DNA of 64,000 nucleotides from DATARH01 sp963778385 (GCA_963778385.1 CAVZUA010000016.1:315874-379873); one strand, 5' to 3'. Shown: positions 49,327 through 58,337, numbered from the stretch's first letter. Translations and numbers: made by a program. Notes: generated by a model not told the origin, from the sequence alone.

Positions 49327-50397
49327 CTAGGCGCCAATCGCGCTCTTGCCGGCGATCGCGCCGCCGCGCATCGCTCCGGCCCGCGTGTCGCCCCATTGCA
49401 CCGCGTGGCCCGGCGGCAGGGGCCGGGTAAACGGGGCGCTGAGCCAGATACGCAGCAGCACGCGATGCGCGCCAGCGGCCGAGTCGTCGGTGAATTGGGT
49501 ACGGCCGTGATAGGTGACGTGCTGGTTCATGAACTGGATGTCGCCGACCTCGAACGGCATCTGCAAGCAGACCTCCTCGCCGATCTCGTGGATCAAATCC
49601 ATCGCCTCGACCTGGGTGTCGGTGAGGCGCGGTACGGTCGCCACTTCCTGCGCCTGGCTGATATAGGTGCGCGAATACTGGCTGGTGAAACTGCCGTCCG
49701 GCCCGCGCGCGAAGACCGGCATCGGGAAGGTGCGGTCGTCGCGCTCGGCGTCGCCTTCCTCGTCGAACGGCCGCATCCGCCAGTAATCCTGGTAGAGCAC
49801 GCGCAGCAGGTCGGGGCGCTTGCGGGCGATCTCGTTGTGGAGCGTCACGCTGGAGACCACCTTTGACAGCCCGCCGGCGATGCCGTTGCTGGCGCAGAGC
49901 AGCGCGATGATGTCGGTCTTGTCGGTGTGGAAGCGCAACGCGCCGGTCGAGCGCGCGACGGTGCGCGCCGATTTGAGCGGGCCGGGCCCGTCATAGGTCA
50001 GCGCCGCACCGGTGCCGGTCTCGTCCTTGACCTCGCCGAGGATTTCGCCCGCCGCGGTCTGGTACATCGGCGTGCCGAGATTGACGCAGAACCCCCAGAA
50101 CAGCCGGCGCAGCGTGTCGCGCGCTACGCGCTCGACCGGGACGCCGGAGACGCGCGCCACACCGGGGCCGCGTTCCAGTTGATGGGCCAGCCAGGCGAAA
50201 AGCGGTTTCAGCTCCGGCACGGCAAATTCCGCCGCGCCGAACCCGGTCGGGCCGATGCCGCGCGCTTCGGCGGTCATCGCCGCGCGCTCCACCGCCGTGA
50301 CTTCCGCGACGGTGAGCGTACGGCGCCAGGATGGATCGACCGTCAACTCGCTGCCGCGCCAGGCAGAGGGGCCTTCGATTATCGTCATCTCCGCCAT
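49327..50397 (-). CDS. TauD/TfdA-family Fe(II)/2-oxoglutarate dioxygenase (2)
   Basis: The 356-residue protein starts MAEMTIIEGPSAWRGSELTV at 50397, eight bases after GGAGGA; the open frame further upstream has no support. Iron ligands are HxD in STGALRFHTDKTDIIALLCA (about 180) and the distal His in MNQHVTYHGRTQFTDDSAAG (about 300), with the 2-oxoglutarate Arg in GAHRVLLRIWLS. It resembles TfdA-like enzymes with a VSSVTLHNEIARKRPDLL segment common in clavaminate-synthase-like proteins. It is probably the first gene of the minus-strand catabolic cluster and diverges from the solute-binding gene, with 258 bases between them that hold no recognised site. Confidence 0.88.
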   Translation of the reverse strand: MAEMTIIEGPSAWRGSELTVDPSWRRTLTVAEVTAVERAAMTAEARGIGPTGFGAAEFAVPELKPLFAWLAHQLERGPGVARVSGVPVERVARDTLRRLFWGFCVNLGTPMYQTAAGEILGEVKDETGTGAALTYDGPGPLKSARTVARSTGALRFHTDKTDIIALLCASNGIAGGLSKVVSSVTLHNEIARKRPDLLRVLYQDYWRMRPFDEEGDAERDDRTFPMPVFARGPDGSFTSQYSRTYISQAQEVATVPRLTDTQVEAMDLIHEIGEEVCLQMPFEVGDIQFMNQHVTYHGRTQFTDDSAAGAHRVLLRIWLSAPFTRPLPPGHAVQWGDTRAGAMRGGAIAGKSAIGA

Positions 50398-50655
50398 CCT
50401 GCAGTCCTCCGGCACGTCATCCGAGAAGAAACCCTCGCTCGCGCCACTATGCGCGATCTTGCCGTCATCGATAAAGATCACGACGCCAGCGGCCGCTGAT
50501 TCCGCCGCGCGGCACCAAAATTGCTGATGACCCGCGACATTCTTGGTTGCCTCTTGGTTCCTGACACGCTGCAAACTCCCACGCTGCGTCAAAAAAGCGT
50601 ACTGATCAGCGGCCTGGAAGTCGGGAACAAGTAAAGCGCGTCAGGGGGAGTGGTG

Positions 50656-52449
50656 ATGAACGAAAAGCAACTGCGTCGGCAAATCGAGGAGGTCCGGGTC
50701 GGCAAGCGTTCGCGACGGGATTTCATCCGCGAGATGATGGCATTCGGCCTCAGCGCGCCGTTTGTCGCGCAGATGCTGGCGCATAGCGGCGTGGCGATGG
50801 CGGCGAGCGAGGCCGCTTACCCGGCGGCGGCGAAGGCCGGCGCCGGTGGCATCTTGAAGCTGCTGTGGTGGCAGGGGCCGACGCTGCTCAACCCGCATTT
50901 CGCGGTCGGCACCAAGGATCAGGACGGTTCGCGCATCTTCTACGAGCCGCTGGCGGTCTGGGACGCGGACGGCAACCTGGTGCCCATCCTCGCGGCGGAG
51001 GTGCCGAGCGTCGAGTCGGGGACCGTCGACAAGGATTTGATGTGGGTCGTCTGGAAGCTGAAGCAGGGCGTCAAATGGCATGACGGCCAGCCCTTCACCG
51101 CCGATGACTGCGTGTTCAACTGGCAATACGCCTCCGACCCGGGGACCGCGGCGACGACGATCGGCGCCTACAAGGACATCAAGGTCTCCAAGGTCGACGA
51201 CCACGCGATCAAGGTCGAGTTCCAGAAGCCGACGCCGTTCTGGGCCGACGCCTTTGTCAGTGTGCGCGGGATGCAAATTCCGAAACATCTCTTCGAGCAA
51301 TACAAGGGCGCCAATTCGCGCGAGGCGCCGACCAATCTCTCGCCGGTCGGCACCGGCCCCTACATGTATGTCGACTTCAAGCCGGGCGACCTTGTCCGCG
51401 GCAAGATGAACCCGAATTACCATGTGCCGAACCGGCCGTATTTCGACTCGGTCGAGATGAAGGGCGGCGGCGATGCGGTCTCGGCCGCGCGCGCGGTGCT
51501 GCAGACCGGCGAGTATGATTTCGCCTGGAATATGCAGGTCGAGGACGAGCTGTTGAAGCGTCTGGAGGAGAGCGGCAAGGGCCACGTCCAGATTTTCGCC
51601 AGCGGCAATATCGAGCACATCGAGCTCAACAACACCGACCCGGGCAAGGAGGTCGACGGCGAGCGCTCCAGCGCCAAGACGACGCATCCGTTCCTGACCG
51701 ACCCGGCGGTGCGCCAAGCCTTCAATCTGCTGGTCGACAAGGCCTCGGTCGAAAAATTCATCTATGGCCGCACCGGCAAGGGAACGGCCAATTTCGTCAA
51801 CAACCCCGAGCGCTTCGTCTCGAAGAACACATCTTTCGAGTTCAGCGTCGCCAAAGCGGTCGACCTCTTGGAAAAAGCCGGCTGGAAGCCCGGCGGCGAT
51901 GGCATTCGCGCGAAGGACGGCGTCCGCCTCAAGGTCGTCTATCAGACCTCGATCAATGCGCCGCGCCAGAAGACCCAGGAAATCGTCAAGCAGGCCTGCC
52001 AGAAAGCCGGCATCGAGGTCGAGATCAAGGCGGTGCCGGCCTCGGTGTTCTTCTCGTCGGATGTCGGCAACCCGGACACCTATACGAAGTTCTACGCCGA
52101 CATCCAGATGTTCACGACGACGATGACGCAGCCCGATCCGGGCGACTTCCTGCGCCAATTCCTGACTGCCGAGGCGGCCAGCAAGGACAATAAATGGCAG
52201 GGCCGCAACATCACCCGATGGAAGAGCCCCGAATACGACAAGCTCTTCGAGGACGCCAGCCACGAAACCGATCCGGTCAAGCGCGCGGCGCTGTTTGTTC
52301 AGATGAACGATCTGGTGATCAAGAACATCGTCGTGATCCCGGTCGTCTACCGGCCGAGCGTCGCTGCCGTGTCCAACAAGCTGCACGTGCGGCTCTCGGG
52401 CTGGGACAGCTATATCGGCGACCTGCACAACTGGTACGCCGATGCGTGA
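50656..52449 (+). CDS. Peptide-type ABC transporter solute-binding protein (family 5), Tat-exported
   Basis: The 597-residue protein starts MNEKQLRRQIEEVRVGKRSR at 50656 after AGGGGGAG. A twin-arginine signal SRRDFIREMMAFGLSAPFVA is followed by a hydrophobic stretch and AMAASEA. Mature SBP_bac_5 landmarks are YEPLAVWDADGNLVPILAAE, KLKQGVKWHDGQPFTADDCV, PVGTGPYMYVDFKPGD and TDPAVRQAFNLLVDKASVEK. Such proteins bind di- or oligopeptides, opines or other bulky amides in the periplasm. Permeases and ATPases follow on the same strand, separated by a family C repeat. The divergent oxidative cluster makes an N-containing nutrient a reasonable guess. Confidence 0.93.
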   Translation: MNEKQLRRQIEEVRVGKRSRRDFIREMMAFGLSAPFVAQMLAHSGVAMAASEAAYPAAAKAGAGGILKLLWWQGPTLLNPHFAVGTKDQDGSRIFYEPLAVWDADGNLVPILAAEVPSVESGTVDKDLMWVVWKLKQGVKWHDGQPFTADDCVFNWQYASDPGTAATTIGAYKDIKVSKVDDHAIKVEFQKPTPFWADAFVSVRGMQIPKHLFEQYKGANSREAPTNLSPVGTGPYMYVDFKPGDLVRGKMNPNYHVPNRPYFDSVEMKGGGDAVSAARAVLQTGEYDFAWNMQVEDELLKRLEESGKGHVQIFASGNIEHIELNNTDPGKEVDGERSSAKTTHPFLTDPAVRQAFNLLVDKASVEKFIYGRTGKGTANFVNNPERFVSKNTSFEFSVAKAVDLLEKAGWKPGGDGIRAKDGVRLKVVYQTSINAPRQKTQEIVKQACQKAGIEVEIKAVPASVFFSSDVGNPDTYTKFYADIQMFTTTMTQPDPGDFLRQFLTAEAASKDNKWQGRNITRWKSPEYDKLFEDASHETDPVKRAALFVQMNDLVIKNIVVIPVVYRPSVAAVSNKLHVRLSGWDSYIGDLHNWYADA

Positions 52450-52512
52450 TCACGCCCGAACGAATCGGTGTTTGAGACGGTGACAGGTTCAGCGAGCACG
52501 TTTTCCGCGCGT

Positions 52513-52588
52513 TGGCCGGACTTGATCCGGCCATCCACGAATAAGCGGAAACTATTCATGGACCCCCGGGTCAGGCCCGGGGGAGGCG
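52513..52588. repeat. Family C repeat
   Basis: TTGGCCGGACTTGATCCGGC, then CATCCACGAATAAGCGG, then GACCCCCGGGTCAGGCCCGG and GGGAGGCG. It sits between the binding-protein gene and the first permease, a place where such hairpins often lower downstream expression. Confidence 0.75.
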
Positions 52589-52610
52589 CGCCTATCGGGC
52601 CATTGGCGCC

Positions 52611-53570
52611 ATGCTGAATTACCTCGTCCGGCGTTTGCTGCTGGCGTTGCCGAGCATCCTCGGCATCAGCGTCGTGCTGTTCACGGTGCTGGCGCTGGCG
52701 CCGGGCGACCCGTTCTCCGACCTGGCGAGCGATCCGTCGATCCCGCCGTCGGTGGCGGCCGGCCTCAGGGCCAAGTTCGGTCTCGATGACCCGGTGTACC
52801 TGCGTTATTTCCACTGGCTCGCGGCGATGCTGCATGGCGATTGGGGCTTCTCGCTCGCCAGCCGGATCAATGTCACGACGCTGATCATGCAGCGCCTGCC
52901 GACGACGCTCTGCGTCATCGGCGTCTCGCAAGTCATCGCGCTGATGATCGCGGTGCCGGTCGGGGTCTATGCCGGGGTGCGGCCCTATTCGTTCTTCGAC
53001 CAGGTGGCGAGCAGCCTGGCGCTGATCGGCTTCTCGTTGCCGACGTTCTTCACCGGCCTCGTCTTCATCCTGGTGTTCAGCGTGTATCTGCACTGGTTGC
53101 CCTTCGTCTACCGCACCGATATCGGCGGCAGCGGCTTCTCGCTCTACTGGGTCTATATCCGCCAGGCGATTATGCCGGTCATGGTGCTGGCTTTGTTCCA
53201 GGGAGCGCCGTGGACGCGCTTTGTGCGCGCCGCGGTGCTCGACGTGGTGCGCCTCGATCACGTCACAACGGCGCGCGCCAAAGGCCTCCCCGAGCGCATC
53301 GTCGTGCGCAAGCACGTCGTGCGCAACGCGATGATCCCGGTGGTGACGTTGGTCGCCTTGCAGATGCCGGTCATCTTTGGTGGCGCGATCATCACCGAGC
53401 AGATTTTCCGCGTGCCGGGCATCGGCTCGCTGCTGATCAGCGCGATCCTCGCCAACGACACGCCGGTGATCATGGGCGTGACCTTCGTGTTCGCCTGCCT
53501 CGTCATTCTCTTCAACCTGATCGCGGACCTGCTGTATGGCTGGCTCGACCCCCGCATCTCCTATCGTTGA
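52611..53570 (+). CDS. Peptide-type ABC transporter permease (DppB-like)
   Basis: The 319-residue protein starts MLNYLVRRLLLALPSILGIS and has six membrane helices. FGLDDPVYLRYFHWLAAMLH and DWGFSLASR in the first loop are typical of DppB/OppB. The EAA coupling loop reads VLDVVRLDHVTTARAKGLPE, followed by VRNAMIPVVTLVALQMPVIF and FRVPGIGSLLISAIL. It forms the channel with the next permease in the inner membrane. The following gene's start overlaps its last 35 bases. No clear SD precedes the ATG, which lies 23 bases after a family C repeat. Confidence 0.92.
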   Translation: MLNYLVRRLLLALPSILGISVVLFTVLALAPGDPFSDLASDPSIPPSVAAGLRAKFGLDDPVYLRYFHWLAAMLHGDWGFSLASRINVTTLIMQRLPTTLCVIGVSQVIALMIAVPVGVYAGVRPYSFFDQVASSLALIGFSLPTFFTGLVFILVFSVYLHWLPFVYRTDIGGSGFSLYWVYIRQAIMPVMVLALFQGAPWTRFVRAAVLDVVRLDHVTTARAKGLPERIVVRKHVVRNAMIPVVTLVALQMPVIFGGAIITEQIFRVPGIGSLLISAILANDTPVIMGVTFVFACLVILFNLIADLLYGWLDPRISYR

Positions 53571-54486
53571 GGCCGGCGGCATCGTCGTCGCACCAATGCG
53601 GGTGCGGCACGAATCGCTGGCGCGCGAAGCCTGGCGCCGCTTCCGTCGGCACCGGCTGGCGCTGGTCAGCGCCGGGATCCTGCTGGTGATGATCTTCTGG
53701 CTGGTCTTCGGCACGCTGATCTGGCCGGTGGCGATCAACGAGATCGACTTTTCGGCCATGCAGCAGCCGCCGAGCCTCGCGCACCCGCTCGGCACCGACG
53801 ATCTCGGCCAGGATCTCCTGGCGCGGATGATCTATGGCGGGCGCATCTCCCTCGCCGTCGGCATCGCGGCGATGCTGGTGGCGGTGTTTGTCGGCGTGTT
53901 TGTCGGGGCGGTCGCCGGCACCGCGCGCGGCGGCGTCGACATGGCGCTGATGTGGCTGTGCGACCTGTTCTTGTCGCTGCCGCAACTACCGTTGCTGCTG
54001 CTGATCATCTACCTGTTCCAGACCGCGCTGCGCAAAATCATCGGGCTGGAGCTCGGCACTTTTGTGCTGATCGTCTCGGTGATCGGCGGGTTTCGCTGGA
54101 TGTCGATTGCCCGGCTGGTGCGCGCGCAATTCTTTTCGCTGCGCGAGAAGGAATTCGTCGAGGCGGCGCGGGCGCTCGGCGCCTCGACCCTGCGCCAGGT
54201 CGTCCGCCATATCCTGCCCAATGCGCTCGGGCCGGTGATCGTCGCCGGCACGGTCGAGGTGGCGAGCGCGATCATCGCGGAATCCACATTGTCCTTCCTC
54301 GGCCTGGGTTTCCCGCCGGACGTGCCGAGCTGGGGCCGCATCCTCTACGACGCCAAGGACTATCTCGATGTCGCGCCGCATTGGGCGCTGTTCTCCGGCG
54401 GCGCGATCTTTCTCGTGGTGATGACGATCAACTATGTCGGCGACGGGCTGCGCGACGCCCTCGACCCGCGCCGCGTCATCGGCTGA
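53536..54486 (+). CDS. Peptide-type ABC transporter permease (DppC-like)
   Basis: Up to 316 residues. From ATG 53536 it reads MAGSTPASPIVEAGGIVVAP; an in-frame ATG at 53596 (MRVRHESLAREAWRRFRRHR) would avoid the overlap and fits the usual DppC start. The N-terminal helix RLALVSAGILLVMIFWLVFG is followed by HPLGTDDLGQDLLARMIYGG, a DppC hallmark. The EAA loop is FSLREKEFVEAARALGASTL, and LSFLGLGFPPDVPSWGRILY lies near the C-terminus. It pairs with the DppB-like permease. A family C repeat separates it from the ATPase genes. Confidence 0.92.
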   Translation: MAGSTPASPIVEAGGIVVAPMRVRHESLAREAWRRFRRHRLALVSAGILLVMIFWLVFGTLIWPVAINEIDFSAMQQPPSLAHPLGTDDLGQDLLARMIYGGRISLAVGIAAMLVAVFVGVFVGAVAGTARGGVDMALMWLCDLFLSLPQLPLLLLIIYLFQTALRKIIGLELGTFVLIVSVIGGFRWMSIARLVRAQFFSLREKEFVEAARALGASTLRQVVRHILPNALGPVIVAGTVEVASAIIAESTLSFLGLGFPPDVPSWGRILYDAKDYLDVAPHWALFSGGAIFLVVMTINYVGDGLRDALDPRRVIG

Positions 54487-54528
54487 CGCCGTGCTGGCTC
54501 GTGGTTTGTTCACCTCCACCCAGAATTC

Positions 54529-54616
54529 GCCTCCCCCGGGCTTGACCCGGGGTCCACGTCTTCATCCTCGAACGTCCGAACAGAAAGACGTGGGTGGCCG
54601 GGTCAAGCCCGGCCAA
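54529..54616. repeat. Family C repeat, best copy
   Basis: CGCCTCCCCCGGGCTTGACC, CGGGGTCCACGTCTTCATCC, a spacer, then AAGACGTGGGTGGCCGGGTC and AAGCCCGGCC. The ACGTCTT/AAGACGT and GGGCTTGACC/GGTCAAGCCC pairs form nested arms. It lies between the permease and ATPase genes. Confidence 0.82.
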
Positions 54617-54653
54617 GGGGAAACAATGGTAGCTAATTGTGCGGCCTACTACG

Positions 54654-55655
54654 GTGCCTGAAGCACTTTTGGAGATTCGCGGGCTGAAGACGCATTTCCG
54701 CACCGATGCCGGCATGGTGCGCGCGGTCGACGGTGTCGACCTGACGATCGGCCGCGGCGAGACGCTGAGCGTGGTCGGCGAGTCAGGCTGCGGCAAGACG
54801 GTCACCGCGATGACCGTCCTCAAACTCATCGCGATGCCACCCGGCAAGATCGTTGAGGGCAGCATCCTGTGGAAGGGCCGCGACCTCGTGCCGCTCGGCG
54901 CTGGCGAGATGCAGCGCATCCGCAGCAAGGAAATCGCCATCATCTTTCAGGAGCCGATGACCTCGCTCAACCCGGTCTACACCGTCGGCGACCAGATCGC
55001 CGAGGTGGTCCGGCTGCACCAGGACCTCAACCGGCGCGAGGCGATCGACAAAGCGATCGAGATGCTGCGCCTGGTACATGTCCCAGCGCCGGAGCGGCGC
55101 GTGCACGAATACCCGCACCAGCTCTCCGGCGGCATGCGGCAGCGGGTGATGATCGCGATGGCGCTCGCCTGCAGCCCGGAGCTCTTGATCGCCGACGAGC
55201 CGACCACCGCGCTCGACGTGACGATCCAGGCGCAGATCCTCGACCTGCTGGCCGAGATGAAAGACAAATTCGGCATGGCGATCATGCTGATCACCCATGC
55301 GATGGGCGTCGTCGCCGAGGTCGCGCAGCGCGTCGCGGTGATGTATGCCGGCCGTGTTGTCGAGGAGGCGCCGGTCGAGGAGCTGTTCGCCCGCCCGCTG
55401 CATCCCTACACGCAAGGGCTGATCCGCTCGATCCCCCGCCTCGACAAGGGCGCCAAGGGCGTTGGCGGCCGCAAGCGTCGGCTCGATGCGATCTCCGGCA
55501 CCGTGCCGAGCCTGCTGACCCCGCCGCCCGGCTGCCGTTTCGCGCCGCGCTGCACCTTCGCCAAGCCGAGCTGCACCGAGGCGGTGCCTGAACTGCGTAC
55601 GGTCGGCCCGAACCACAAAGTCGCCTGCATCCTCTATCCGGCGGCGGCGACATGA
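54654..55655 (+). CDS. Peptide-type ABC transporter ATPase (DppD-like)
   Basis: About 333 residues. There is no ATG near the start; GTG at 54654 (VPEALLEIRGLKTHF) or GTG at 54639 serves. An 11-codon ATG frame at 54626-54661 with a good AAGGGG overlaps it and may deliver ribosomes by coupling. Motifs are Walker A VVGESGCGKTVTAMTVLKLI, Q-loop IAIIFQEPMTSLNPVYTVGD, signature YPHQLSGGMRQRVMIAMALA, Walker B ELLIADEPTTALDVTIQAQI and H-loop LITHAMGVVAEV. The C-terminal oligopeptide domain has the four-Cys-type region CRFAPRCTFAKPSCTEAVPE. It energises uptake together with the DppF-like ATPase. Confidence 0.92.
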   Translation: MPEALLEIRGLKTHFRTDAGMVRAVDGVDLTIGRGETLSVVGESGCGKTVTAMTVLKLIAMPPGKIVEGSILWKGRDLVPLGAGEMQRIRSKEIAIIFQEPMTSLNPVYTVGDQIAEVVRLHQDLNRREAIDKAIEMLRLVHVPAPERRVHEYPHQLSGGMRQRVMIAMALACSPELLIADEPTTALDVTIQAQILDLLAEMKDKFGMAIMLITHAMGVVAEVAQRVAVMYAGRVVEEAPVEELFARPLHPYTQGLIRSIPRLDKGAKGVGGRKRRLDAISGTVPSLLTPPPGCRFAPRCTFAKPSCTEAVPELRTVGPNHKVACILYPAAAT

Positions 55656-56644
55656 GCGATAGCCAAGGCTCGGCGCCGCTGCTGCGCGTCAGCCATCTGG
55701 TAAAGAACTTTCCGGCGCGCGGAACGCTGCTGCTCGGCGGCGTCGGCGAGCAGGTCCACGCGGTCGACGATATCAGCTTCGAGATCGGCGCCGGCGAGAC
55801 GCTGGGCCTGGTCGGCGAGAGCGGCTGCGGCAAGTCGACGACCGGCCGCTGCGTGCTCCGCCTCATCGAGCCGACCTCGGGCGAGGTCTGGCTCGAAGAC
55901 AAGGCGGTCTATGAGCTCGAGGGCAGGGCGCTGGCCGGCGCGCGGCGCGACATGCAGATCATCTTCCAGGACCCCTATGCCTCGCTCAACCCGCGCATGA
56001 CCGTCGGGGCGATCATCGGCGAGGCGCTCACCATTCATAAGCTCGCGCAGGGTCGCACCCAGTTCGAGGACCGCATCGCCGAGCTCTTGCGCCTAGTCGG
56101 GCTCAACGCCGATCATATGCGCCGCTACCCGCACGAATTCTCTGGCGGCCAGCGGCAGCGCATCGGCATCGCGCGCGCGCTGGCGGTGTCGCCCAAGCTC
56201 ATCGTCTGCGACGAGCCGGTCTCGGCGCTCGATGTGTCGGTGCAGGCGCAGGTCATCAACCTGCTCGCCGATCTGCAGGACGAGTTTCACCTCGGCTATC
56301 TGTTTATCGCGCACGATCTGGCGGTGGTGCAGCACATCTCGACGCGCGTCGCGGTGATGTATCTCGGCCGCATCGTCGAAATCGCCCCGGCCGAAGAGCT
56401 CTACGACAACCCGCTGCATCCCTACACCGAGGCGCTACTCTCGGCGGTGCCGGTGCCCGACCCCACCCTGAAGAAACAGCGCGTCCGGCTCGAAGGCGAC
56501 ATTCCCAGCCCGATCAATCCGCCCTCCGGCTGCCATTTCCACACGCGCTGCCCGATCCGCGAGCTGCCGCTATGCAGCACCGAAAAGCCCGAACTGAAGC
56601 AGACCGGCGACGGCCATTGGGTCGCGTGCCACCTCCGCTCGTAG
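55652..56644 (+). CDS. Peptide-type ABC transporter ATPase (DppF-like)
   Basis: The 330-residue protein starts MSDSQGSAPLLRVSHLVKNF; its ATG overlaps the previous stop (ATGA). Motifs are Walker A LVGESGCGKSTTGRCVLRLI, Q-loop MQIIFQDPYASLNPRMTVGA, signature YPHEFSGGQRQRIGIARALA, Walker B KLIVCDEPVSALDVSVQAQV and H-loop FIAHDLAVVQHIS. The C-terminal CHFHTRCPIRELPLCSTEKP is the usual OppF/DppF zinc- or iron-sulphur-like Cys region. It completes a five-gene importer: binding protein, two permeases and two ATPases. Confidence 0.94.
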   Translation: MSDSQGSAPLLRVSHLVKNFPARGTLLLGGVGEQVHAVDDISFEIGAGETLGLVGESGCGKSTTGRCVLRLIEPTSGEVWLEDKAVYELEGRALAGARRDMQIIFQDPYASLNPRMTVGAIIGEALTIHKLAQGRTQFEDRIAELLRLVGLNADHMRRYPHEFSGGQRQRIGIARALAVSPKLIVCDEPVSALDVSVQAQVINLLADLQDEFHLGYLFIAHDLAVVQHISTRVAVMYLGRIVEIAPAEELYDNPLHPYTEALLSAVPVPDPTLKKQRVRLEGDIPSPINPPSGCHFHTRCPIRELPLCSTEKPELKQTGDGHWVACHLRS

Positions 56645-56753
56645 ATGTCGATCCAATTCGGAGTTACCTCGCGCCTTGGCCGGGGCAAGCCTGGGGGAGG
56701 GCAAAAACAGGACGGGCCGCAGCCGCAGCGGGCGAGACGCCCGCGGTCCGGGG

Positions 56754-57104
56754 CTACTCGATCGGGATAAAGATCGAGTGGCGGATTTTGTTTTCGATGT
56801 GGTCGGAGAGATGGCCTTTGCCGTGGGTGTCCTCGACCAGGATGATGTCGCCTGCCTTGATAAAACGGCTTTCGCCGTCGCTTGCGGTGATCTTCACGCC
56901 GGCGTCGAGGTTGACGATGTATTGCCGGCGCGGCGCCGGGTGCCAGGTGACGTTGTGCTCGGCCTCGGTCTCGCGAAAGATCACCCCGGTCGCCGGGAAT
57001 TTCTTCGACAATTTGCTGCCGCGCCGCTCCTCGGCCCAGTCGATCTCGATGTCGCGGAAGTGCGACTCGCCGTTGTCGTCGGTGTAGAGGTTGTGGATCT
57101 TCAT
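56754..57104 (-). CDS. Small cupin-fold protein
   Basis: The 116-residue protein starts MKIHNLYTDDNGESHFRDIE. A single cupin barrel is suggested by TWHPAPRRQYIVNLDAGVKI and FIKAGDIILVEDTHGKGHLS. Most cupin motif 1 His residues are replaced; only the His of NVTWHPAP and of DTHGKGH remain, so metal binding is doubtful. Relatives are annotated as cupin-domain or uncharacterised proteins near oxidoreductases. It lies 11 bases after the LLM gene on the same strand and is probably co-expressed with it. Confidence 0.8.
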   Translation of the reverse strand: MKIHNLYTDDNGESHFRDIEIDWAEERRGSKLSKKFPATGVIFRETEAEHNVTWHPAPRRQYIVNLDAGVKITASDGESRFIKAGDIILVEDTHGKGHLSDHIENKIRHSIFIPIE

Positions 57105-57115
57105 GCGCGCCTCCC

Positions 57116-58180
57116 TTATTCCGCCGCGGCTTTCGCGGGTACCTCGTCGCGGGCGAAGAGCGGCATCACCTCGCGCGCGAAGCGGCGCATGCTGTGCCGG
57201 CCGCGTTCGCCGCCGCCCGAGCCGCCGCCGTTGACCAGCACATAGCCGACCCCGGCGGCGCGCAGCTCGTCGAGCTTTTGCGCGATCTGGTCGGGATTGC
57301 CGTACATCGCGCTGCCGCGGTTGACGGTATCGGGGTCGCCGGTGGCGCGGTCGGGACCGCCGTGGACGGTGCCGTCGGGGCGCGTCGCCAGCTTCAATTG
57401 CCGCACGCGGTTGGCGAGGCGGCGCTGCAGCGCGGCCTCCCTGTCGTCCTCGCCGTCGCAGACAAAGAAGGCGCGGGTGACGCCGACCATTGTCGGGTCA
57501 AAGCGGCGGCCTTGCGCCTCGACCGCGGCGCGGTAGGCGGCGATCGATTTGCCGACATCGGCGGGCTGGGCGTATTGCCCGAGCAGCAGGTTGTAGCCCT
57601 TCTCGGCGACGCGGCGCACCGATGACTCGCCGCCGGCCCCCATCCAGATCGGCGGATGCGGTCGCTGCGCGGTCGGCGGCTCGACGACGATGTCGTCAAA
57701 CGCCCAATATTGGCCGCGATGCGAGAACGGCTGGTTCGAGGTCCACGCCTTGACGATGATGGCGAGGCATTCGTCAAAGCGCCTGCCGGCCTCGTCCATG
57801 TCAACGCGGAAGCCCTTGAACTCGTTGTAGCGGTAGCCGCTACCGACACCGAAATCGAGCCGCCCGCCCGAGAGGAGGTCGAGCGTCGCCGCCTGCTCGG
57901 CGAGCAGCACCGGGTTGTGCCACGGCAGCACGATAACCGCGGTGCCGAGCCGCAGCGTTGTGGTCCGCGCGCCGAGCCAGGTCAGCAGGTTGATGGTCGC
58001 CGAGACCTGCCCGTAGCCGGTGAAATGATGCTCGACGACAAAGGTCGAACGAAAGCCCAGCGCCTCGGCCTCGACATTGTAGTCGATAAAGTCGCGGAAC
58101 CCCTCGGCGCTGTCGAATTCCGCCGCATCGGCGCTCGAAGGCCGCCGCGCCGCCGCGCTGCCGAACAACCCGAACTGCAT
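57116..58180 (-). CDS. LLM-class flavin-dependent oxidoreductase (1)
   Basis: The 354-residue luciferase-like TIM barrel starts MQFGLFGSAAARRPSSADAA. Family landmarks are FRSTFVVEHHFTGYGQVSAT (about 45), LRLGTAVIVLPWHNPVLLAE, QAATLDLLSGGRLDFGVGSG (about 100) and RPHPPIWMGAGGESSVRRVA (about 170). These enzymes use reduced FMN or F420 to oxygenate aldehydes, sulphonates, nitrilotriacetate or similar compounds. A small cupin gene follows it at 11 bases. It is the first gene of a leftward transcript and diverges from the HTH/DUF4279 cassette. The substrate is not known. Confidence 0.88.
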   Translation of the reverse strand: MQFGLFGSAAARRPSSADAAEFDSAEGFRDFIDYNVEAEALGFRSTFVVEHHFTGYGQVSATINLLTWLGARTTTLRLGTAVIVLPWHNPVLLAEQAATLDLLSGGRLDFGVGSGYRYNEFKGFRVDMDEAGRRFDECLAIIVKAWTSNQPFSHRGQYWAFDDIVVEPPTAQRPHPPIWMGAGGESSVRRVAEKGYNLLLGQYAQPADVGKSIAAYRAAVEAQGRRFDPTMVGVTRAFFVCDGEDDREAALQRRLANRVRQLKLATRPDGTVHGGPDRATGDPDTVNRGSAMYGNPDQIAQKLDELRAAGVGYVLVNGGGSGGGERGRHSMRRFAREVMPLFARDEVPAKAAAE

Positions 58181-58302
58181 CTGCGCGCTCCTTTAGGTGC
58201 TGAGTGCAGAGTACGGCCGTAGGCTGCGATGTTCAAAATGCCTGATGATTATCGCGGCGATATCGGGACGGCATTCCGGCGGCGAAAATTGATGCTGGTG
58301 TA

Positions 58303-58337
58303 TTTTTCAACGGTGTTTTGACACTTTTTTCAACGGT
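58303..58337. promoter_or_regulatory. Pair of 12-bp direct repeats upstream of the HTH/DUF4279 cassette
   Basis: TTTTTCAACGGT occurs at 58303-58314 and again at 58326-58337, a period of 23 bases. A TTGACA (58318-58323) lies between the copies and could be a -35 box. Position and spacing fit an operator for a small DNA-binding protein, probably the one encoded 54 bases downstream. Confidence 0.45.

Noticed and set aside
50641..52428. A 595-codon open frame on the minus strand opposite the solute-binding gene
   Set aside because: It is a shadow frame: high GC keeps it open, the peptide has His/Arg/Asp-rich repeats without domains, and the plus-strand frame is a clear SBP family 5 protein with a Tat signal.
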